Below are positions 6,045 to 9,948 of a stretch of 9,948 nucleotides of DNA, in pieces. Position 1 is the first letter of the stretch. Each line of letters opens with the position of its first letter. The translations under genes and the position numbers were made by a program. This DNA is from Hyphomicrobium sp. Its GTDB lineage: Bacteria > Pseudomonadota > Alphaproteobacteria > Rhizobiales > Hyphomicrobiaceae. The notes beneath the pieces were generated by a model that was not told the DNA's origin, made no database searches, and saw nothing but the letters and a program-made list of their open reading frames with translations. The stretch spans positions 1 to 9,948 of the forward strand of contig JAUWCP010000072.1 in NCBI GenBank assembly GCA_030609245.1, read 5' to 3'.

Positions 6045-7250
6045 ATGTCGCTCCTCCCCGTCGAAGAGGCACTGAAACGTGTCTTTGACGGCGCCTCACC
6101 GACAGCGACACAGGACGTACTGCTGCTGGACGCTCACAACCGCGTGTTGGCCCAGGACGTCACCGCAAAGCTCACACAGCCGCCGTTCAACGCATCGGCT
6201 ATGGATGGCTATGCGGTGAGCGCTGGCGATCTTGCAAACCTGCCCACTTCATTGAGGGTCGCTGGAGAGTCGCAAGCTGGATGCGGGTTTACGGAAACGG
6301 TGGAACAGGGCACAGCCGTGCGCATCTTCACGGGCGCGCCGTTACCCACCCGAACAGATACCGTTGTCATCCAGGAGAACACCGAGCGCCAGGGCGACAC
6401 GGTCGTCGTTCTTGAGGCGCCGCGCCCCGGCGCCAATGTCCGCACCATGGGCGGTGACTTTCGCAAAGGGCAGACGCTGCTCTCCGCCGGACGCCTCGTT
6501 GACGCGCGCGCCATTACACTCGCTGCGGCCGCTGGTCATGCGCAGCTTTCCGTCCGGGTAAGACCAAGCGTGGCAATCCTGGCGACCGGCGACGAACTGG
6601 TTGAGCCGGGCACGACACCCGGTCCCGATCAGATCGTGGCGTCCAATGCGTATGGGCTCGCCGCGTTAGTCGAACGTGCCGGCGGTGCGCCCCAGCTTCT
6701 TGGCATCGCAGGTGACACGCGCGAAGCACTCGACGCCAAGCTGCAAGCCGCCTCGGGCACAGATGTGCTGGTCACCATCGGCGGGGCTTCGGTGGGCGAC
6801 CGCGACCTTGTGCGGGCCGCGCTCGAAGCGCGGGGCATGACGCTCGACTTCTGGAAGGTCGCCATTCGACCCGGCAAGCCCATGTTGTTCGGCCGTATGG
6901 ACGCCACGCGCGTATTGGGGCTGCCGGGCAATCCCGTGTCGTGTCTGGTGGCAGCCCGCGTCTTTCTCGTCCCCCTCATTCACCGCCTACTCGGACGCAC
7001 CGATTCGCCTCTGCAAGAGACGACCGCCGTGCTCGCCCACGATTTGCAGGCCAATGGCCCGCGTCAGCATTACATGCGCGCCAAGCGTGCGCCCGATGAG
7101 GCGAGCCCACCGCGCGTGAGCGTGCTGTCATCCCAAGATAGCGCCCATCTGACGGGGCTTATCGCCGCCGACGTACTGATCGTGCGTGCCCCCAACGCCC
7201 CTGCCCTGACCGCCGGCTCGGAGGTCTCTGTGCTATCGCTCGACTTCTGA
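6045..7250 (+). CDS. moeA: Molybdopterin molybdenumtransferase
   Basis: Catalyses the last core step of molybdenum cofactor synthesis, inserting molybdate into adenylylated molybdopterin with release of AMP. The 401-aa product has the usual MoeA length and domain order: N-terminal FNASAMDGYAV (47-57), IFTGAPLP, VRTMGGDFRKGQTLL in domain II, then the MoCF-binding core with ILATGDELVEPG, IVASNAYGLAALVERAGG, the signature GGASVGDRD (residues 246-254), and RPGKPMLFGRM followed by GLPGNPVSCLVA, with a short domain IV to the end. The start ATG is 3 nt after the moaC stop. GGAG at 6031-6034, inside the end of moaC, is a somewhat distant ribosome site. Translation is probably coupled to moaC. moeA is also called glp in some annotations. 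No mogA or mobA is present here. Nothing looks damaged. Confidence 0.96.
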   Translation: MSLLPVEEALKRVFDGASPTATQDVLLLDAHNRVLAQDVTAKLTQPPFNASAMDGYAVSAGDLANLPTSLRVAGESQAGCGFTETVEQGTAVRIFTGAPLPTRTDTVVIQENTERQGDTVVVLEAPRPGANVRTMGGDFRKGQTLLSAGRLVDARAITLAAAAGHAQLSVRVRPSVAILATGDELVEPGTTPGPDQIVASNAYGLAALVERAGGAPQLLGIAGDTREALDAKLQAASGTDVLVTIGGASVGDRDLVRAALEARGMTLDFWKVAIRPGKPMLFGRMDATRVLGLPGNPVSCLVAARVFLVPLIHRLLGRTDSPLQETTAVLAHDLQANGPRQHYMRAKRAPDEASPPRVSVLSSQDSAHLTGLIAADVLIVRAPNAPALTAGSEVSVLSLDF

Positions 7251-7273
7251 AATCCCCCACTTTCCGGCCCCTC

Positions 7274-7302
7274 TTGCGGAACGCGACGCGAACGGCTAGG
7301 GT
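7274..7302 (+). promoter_or_regulatory. Candidate lexA promoter (-35 TTGCGG, -10 TAGGGT)
   Basis: TTGCGG (7274-7279) and TAGGGT (7297-7302) are separated by exactly 17 bp. Both are partial matches to the sigma-70 consensus. The perfect LexA box occupies the spacer between them, the expected geometry for a LexA-repressed promoter. Transcription would start near 7309, leaving a leader of about 70 nt. Confidence 0.5.
7279..7293. promoter_or_regulatory. LexA operator (SOS box) GAAC-N7-GAAC, perfect
   Basis: GAAC at 7279-7282 and GAAC at 7290-7293, separated by exactly 7 nt, form the direct-repeat SOS box known for alphaproteobacteria (GTTC-N7-GTTC on the other strand). It lies 87-101 bp upstream of the lexA start and inside the candidate promoter spacer. 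This supports autorepression of lexA, released on DNA damage when LexA cleaves itself. Confidence 0.88.
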
Positions 7303-7304
7303 AC

Positions 7305-7319
7305 GTTCATGCTTTGTCC
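7305..7319. promoter_or_regulatory. Second, imperfect LexA box (GTTC-N7-GTCC)
   Basis: GTTC (7305-7308), 7 nt, then GTCC (7316-7319) matches the alphaproteobacterial SOS box with one mismatch, in the opposite orientation to the perfect box. It is 26 bp downstream of it, at the expected transcription start. Two boxes would allow tighter autoregulation, but one mismatch in a short motif may be chance. Confidence 0.45.
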
Positions 7320-7370
7320 ATGCTGTCGCGGCAGTTCTTTCCCGATCGCATCATCGCCGCACCAGGCACT

Positions 7371-7375
7371 GGAGG
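7371..7375 (+). promoter_or_regulatory. Shine-Dalgarno that fixes the lexA start
   Basis: GGAGG sits 4 nt before the ATG at 7380. The frame is open back to 7314, but that TTG overlaps the second LexA box and the expected transcription start, so it is not a credible start. Confidence 0.65.
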
Positions 7376-7379
7376 GCCA

Positions 7380-8090
7380 ATGCTAACCGAAAAGCAGAAA
7401 GAGCTTTTGCTCTTCATCCATTCCCGCATGCAGGATTCGGGCGTGCCGCCGTCGTTCGACGAGATGAAGGACGCGCTCGACCTCAAATCGAAGTCGGGCA
7501 TTCACCGCCTTATTACGGCGCTGGTGGAGCGCGGATTTATCCGCCGCCTGCCCCATCGCGCGCGCGCCATCGAGGTCATTCGTCTGCCTGAGAATGCGGA
7601 CCAGGGGCCCGCTGAACGTCGTGCTGGCTTCCAGCCAAGCGTGATCGAGGGCAGCCACATCCGCGACATGAGCATGAGCACGCCACCTTCGACCGTCATC
7701 GACAGCCGCACCGTCTCCGTTCCCGTCATGGGGCGCATTGCTGCCGGCACACCCATCAGCGCCATCCAGAACCACAGCCACGACATCGCCTGCCCGCCCG
7801 ACTTGCTCACCAACGGCGAGCACTTTGCCTTGGAGGTGAAGGGCGATTCGATGATCGATGCCGGCATCCTCGACGGTGACGTCGTCATCGTTCGCCGCTG
7901 CGATACCGCGGAGAACGGTGACATTGTCGTCGCGCTGGTGGATCAAGAAGAGGCAACGCTCAAGCGCCTGCGCAAGAAGGGCACAACTATTGCGCTTGAA
8001 GCCGCAAACCCCGAATTCAAGACCCGCATCTTCGGGCCCGATCAAATTGACATTCAGGGACGTCTCGTTGGACTGATGCGGCGCTACTGA
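7380..8090 (+). CDS. lexA: SOS response repressor LexA
   Basis: Dimeric repressor that binds SOS boxes and, when RecA filaments form on damaged DNA, cleaves itself and derepresses repair genes. The 236-aa product begins MLTEKQKELL. The N-terminal winged helix (about 1-70) includes PPSFDEMKDALDLKSKSGIHRLITALVERGFI (23-54). A linker (about 71-112) is longer than in E. coli LexA (202 aa in total), as is usual for alphaproteobacteria. The peptidase half has the Ala-Gly cleavage site in VPVMGRIAAG (A122-G123), the nucleophile Ser157 in GDSMIDAG and the general-base Lys195 in EATLKRL, so self-cleavage should be intact. It follows moeA by 129 bp and has its own promoter with one perfect and one imperfect LexA box. 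Its final 7 nt overlap the 3' end of comEC on the other strand. Confidence 0.97.
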   Translation: MLTEKQKELLLFIHSRMQDSGVPPSFDEMKDALDLKSKSGIHRLITALVERGFIRRLPHRARAIEVIRLPENADQGPAERRAGFQPSVIEGSHIRDMSMSTPPSTVIDSRTVSVPVMGRIAAGTPISAIQNHSHDIACPPDLLTNGEHFALEVKGDSMIDAGILDGDVVIVRRCDTAENGDIVVALVDQEEATLKRLRKKGTTIALEAANPEFKTRIFGPDQIDIQGRLVGLMRRY

Positions 8091-9948
8091 GGCTTTGATA
8101 CGCGCTTTTTACTGAAGCGCGTCGTGCGTCGCAACGACCAGGGCCTGTCTCCCCGCATTTGAGCGACCGTCTCGACGCGAATGTGCCCGTCCTCCCCAAT
8201 ATAGACCGCGTGCGTGCCGCCCCGGCGCACGGCGAAGAAATCAATCAGCGCCGCGGGACCGTTGCAGCCCTGGGGATTGGCAAAGCTGACAATGAGTATT
8301 TTTGCGCGCTGGCAGTCATCCGCTAGGGCGGCCGGGTGGCGTGCGACGGCGACCGTCACGCCTTTCACCGACGCACGACAACCAACTGCGTCGCACTTAA
8401 ACGCCGACGCCTTCGTTGCCTCTTTTGGCGCTCGTGTATCACCGTCATGCTCAAGCCAACGAATGAGCTCGAACGAAGGGCGGCGCGAACCCACCGCTGA
8501 GAGCCGTTGATCGTCACTACGCACGGCTACAAGCGCCCCATCGCGTGCAATCAAAACGTCTGGCCGCTGCAAAGTCGGCGCCAGCGCGATGCCGGCGGCA
8601 ATCAACGCTGCGCCCAACAAACGCCAGCGCGTCTGCCAGAGCACCATCCAAAGACCACCAGCCACCATCAACAGGAACGCGAACGTCGGCATGGCGGGAA
8701 TTCGTCCAACCGCGCCCGGCAAGCTCCCGACGCGCTCCGCAACCCATGTCATGCCTTCGATGCCAAGCCCCATTATCCACAGCGGCAGCGCTTCGAGACC
8801 AAGCGGCATGGCCATAAGAGTCACCAGCGCGGCCGGCATGACGATCAGGTTGCATAGCGGAATAGCAATGAGGTTGGCGAGCACGGCATATTGCTGGCTC
8901 TGGTGGAAATGATAGGCGGCGAACGGCGCCACGGCAGCACTCGCCACCAGCGTCGACAGCACGATGCCCACCAAGAATAACGCGAGCCGCGTAAGCGGTC
9001 CGCGCGGAACGAATGCTCCCTCTCCGCTATGGCGAATCGCCTCATAGAAGGCAACGAGGCCGGCAACAGCCGCAAACGACATCTGGAAACCAGTATTGAA
9101 CAGGCTCTCAGGAAAGAGGATCAGGATCACAAGCGCGGCGAGCACCACGTTACGTAGTGCCAGCGCGGGCCGGTCGAGCACGACGGCGACGAACATGATC
9201 GAGATCATGATCACCGAGCGCACAGTGGCAAAAGACGCCCCGGAAATCAGCAAGTAGGCGAAGGCGGCAACCGTCGCGGCAACAGCGGCCCATTTCTTGA
9301 TCGGATAGCGCAACGCCAAAACGGAGACGGCTGCGAGGCAAAGTCTCACAAGAAAGAACACGGAGCCTGACATGATCACCATGTGCAAACCCGAGATCGA
9401 CAGGACGTGGAACAGCCCGGAAGCGCGAAATGCTGCGTTGGTCTCCTCCGAGATGCCGCCGCGCTCCCCTGTAATGAGCGCGTTGGCAATGGCGCCCGGC
9501 TGGCCCGGTAGCACCGCCAGGATGCGCTGGCCGATCGCCTGACGCACCCGCTCCACCGCCGCCCACAGCTGCAAGTCGGACGGCGACGGTCCCGCCTCCA
9601 TGTCCGGCTCGAGCCTAGAACGGGCGTAGCCAACCGCGCCCAACCCGTTGAACCAAGCTTGACGCGCAAAATCGAAGCCGCCAGGTAGTGCTGGAGCGGA
9701 CGGCGGCATTAACGTGGCTCGCAAGCGTATGGCGTCACCGGGTTTAAGACCGCTAACCGGCCTATTCGTCGTGAAGCGAACGCGTCGCGGGCGCGCTTGC
9801 CGTCTCGCGTCGCCAAGCGCAATGACGCGCAGCGTGATGCGCTGCCCCCGCTTGGCGCGCGGCTCGACGCGCTCCACAAACCCGCGCAGATCGGTGGTGA
9901 TTTGGCGGGAGAGAACCGGAGCGCGCACCCATTCCACGCGTAGCTTTG
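8084..9948 (-). CDS. comEC: ComEC/Rec2 family DNA internalisation protein (5' end outside window)
   Basis: Inner-membrane channel protein that passes single-stranded DNA into the cytoplasm during natural transformation. About 620 residues are visible, and the frame stays open to the right edge, so the N-terminal membrane helices expected in a full protein of about 700-800 aa lie outside. Counting from the GTG at 9937, the visible part starts with a DUF4131-type soluble domain (about 10-110, with KPGDAIRLRATLMPPSAPALPGGFDFARQAWFNGLGAVG). The family signature GLFHVLSISGLHMVIMSG (174-191) follows, then a Competence domain with many membrane helices to about 460. The C-terminal part (about 465-600, including WLEHDGD) corresponds to the metallo-beta-lactamase-like domain but lacks an HxHxDH metal motif, so it is probably not a nuclease. 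This degenerate tail is what I recall from alphaproteobacterial ComEC. It overlaps lexA tail to tail by 7 nt. Its promoter is out of view. Confidence 0.93.
   Translation of the reverse strand, partial: KLRVEWVRAPVLSRQITTDLRGFVERVEPRAKRGQRITLRVIALGDARRQARPRRVRFTTNRPVSGLKPGDAIRLRATLMPPSAPALPGGFDFARQAWFNGLGAVGYARSRLEPDMEAGPSPSDLQLWAAVERVRQAIGQRILAVLPGQPGAIANALITGERGGISEETNAAFRASGLFHVLSISGLHMVIMSGSVFFLVRLCLAAVSVLALRYPIKKWAAVAATVAAFAYLLISGASFATVRSVIMISIMFVAVVLDRPALALRNVVLAALVILILFPESLFNTGFQMSFAAVAGLVAFYEAIRHSGEGAFVPRGPLTRLALFLVGIVLSTLVASAAVAPFAAYHFHQSQQYAVLANLIAIPLCNLIVMPAALVTLMAMPLGLEALPLWIMGLGIEGMTWVAERVGSLPGAVGRIPAMPTFAFLLMVAGGLWMVLWQTRWRLLGAALIAAGIALAPTLQRPDVLIARDGALVAVRSDDQRLSAVGSRRPSFELIRWLEHDGDTRAPKEATKASAFKCDAVGCRASVKGVTVAVARHPAALADDCQRAKILIVSFANPQGCNGPAALIDFFAVRRGGTHAVYIGEDGHIRVETVAQMRGDRPWSLRRTTRFSKKRVSKPQ
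8100..8122 (+). terminator. Hairpin 9 nt after lexA, inside the comEC 3' end
   Basis: ACGCGCTT (8100-8107) and AAGCGCGT (8115-8122) form a perfect 8-bp stem with a 7-nt loop, starting 9 nt after the lexA stop codon. No T-tract follows on the plus strand, so it is at best a weak or factor-assisted terminator. It is embedded in the last codons of the convergent comEC gene. Confidence 0.4.

Noticed and set aside
7383..8045. Minus-strand open frame of 220 codons opposite lexA
   Set aside because: It is the antisense shadow of lexA codons; no start signal and no recognisable domain.
8084..9937. Complete comEC starting at the GTG at 9937
   Set aside because: The frame remains open to the window edge and the protein would begin inside the DUF4131 domain without the usual N-terminal membrane helices, so the true start is outside.

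Overview
The window looks like chromosomal core DNA from an alphaproteobacterium, most likely of the order Hyphomicrobiales (Rhizobiales). Three things point there: the gene run trpC-moaC-moeA-lexA followed by a convergent comEC, which I recall as typical of that group; a perfect GAAC-N7-GAAC LexA box upstream of lexA, the SOS box type described for rhizobia; and the high-GC coding style. I cannot name a genus.

Layout. Positions 1-269 are a leader with no convincing gene. At 270-2099 (+) lies a complete GTP-dependent phosphoenolpyruvate carboxykinase (pckG), closed by a strong intrinsic terminator. It converges with a minus-strand block of three genes that look independently expressed: a small DUF1097 membrane protein (2206-2727), an unassigned class I SAM-dependent methyltransferase (2917-3789) and a flavin split-barrel (pyridoxamine 5'-phosphate oxidase-like) protein (3995-4468). 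Their intergenic gaps are about 190-250 bp, and two of these contain clean dyad-symmetric sequences close to a start codon. From 4717 a tight plus-strand cluster follows: trpC, moaC and moeA, spaced 17 and 3 nt apart, then lexA behind its own SOS-type promoter. comEC runs in from the right edge on the minus strand and overlaps the last 7 nt of lexA tail to tail; its 5' end is outside the window.

How the genes relate. pckG supplies PEP for gluconeogenesis. trpC makes indole-3-glycerol phosphate for tryptophan, and moaC and moeA act early and late in molybdenum cofactor synthesis. lexA controls the SOS response and appears to repress itself. comEC is the DNA-uptake channel. These products do not share a pathway; the arrangement is conserved synteny. 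The most unusual feature is that trpD, which I expect directly upstream of trpC in relatives, is absent. In its place is a 248-bp divergent intergenic region with a 16-bp GC-rich tandem repeat.

I found no convincing novel multi-gene system. The least understood parts are the methyltransferase, with its large insertion after motif I, the DUF1097 gene, and the palindromes in front of both. No RNA genes, insertion sequences, CRISPR arrays or prophage genes were seen.
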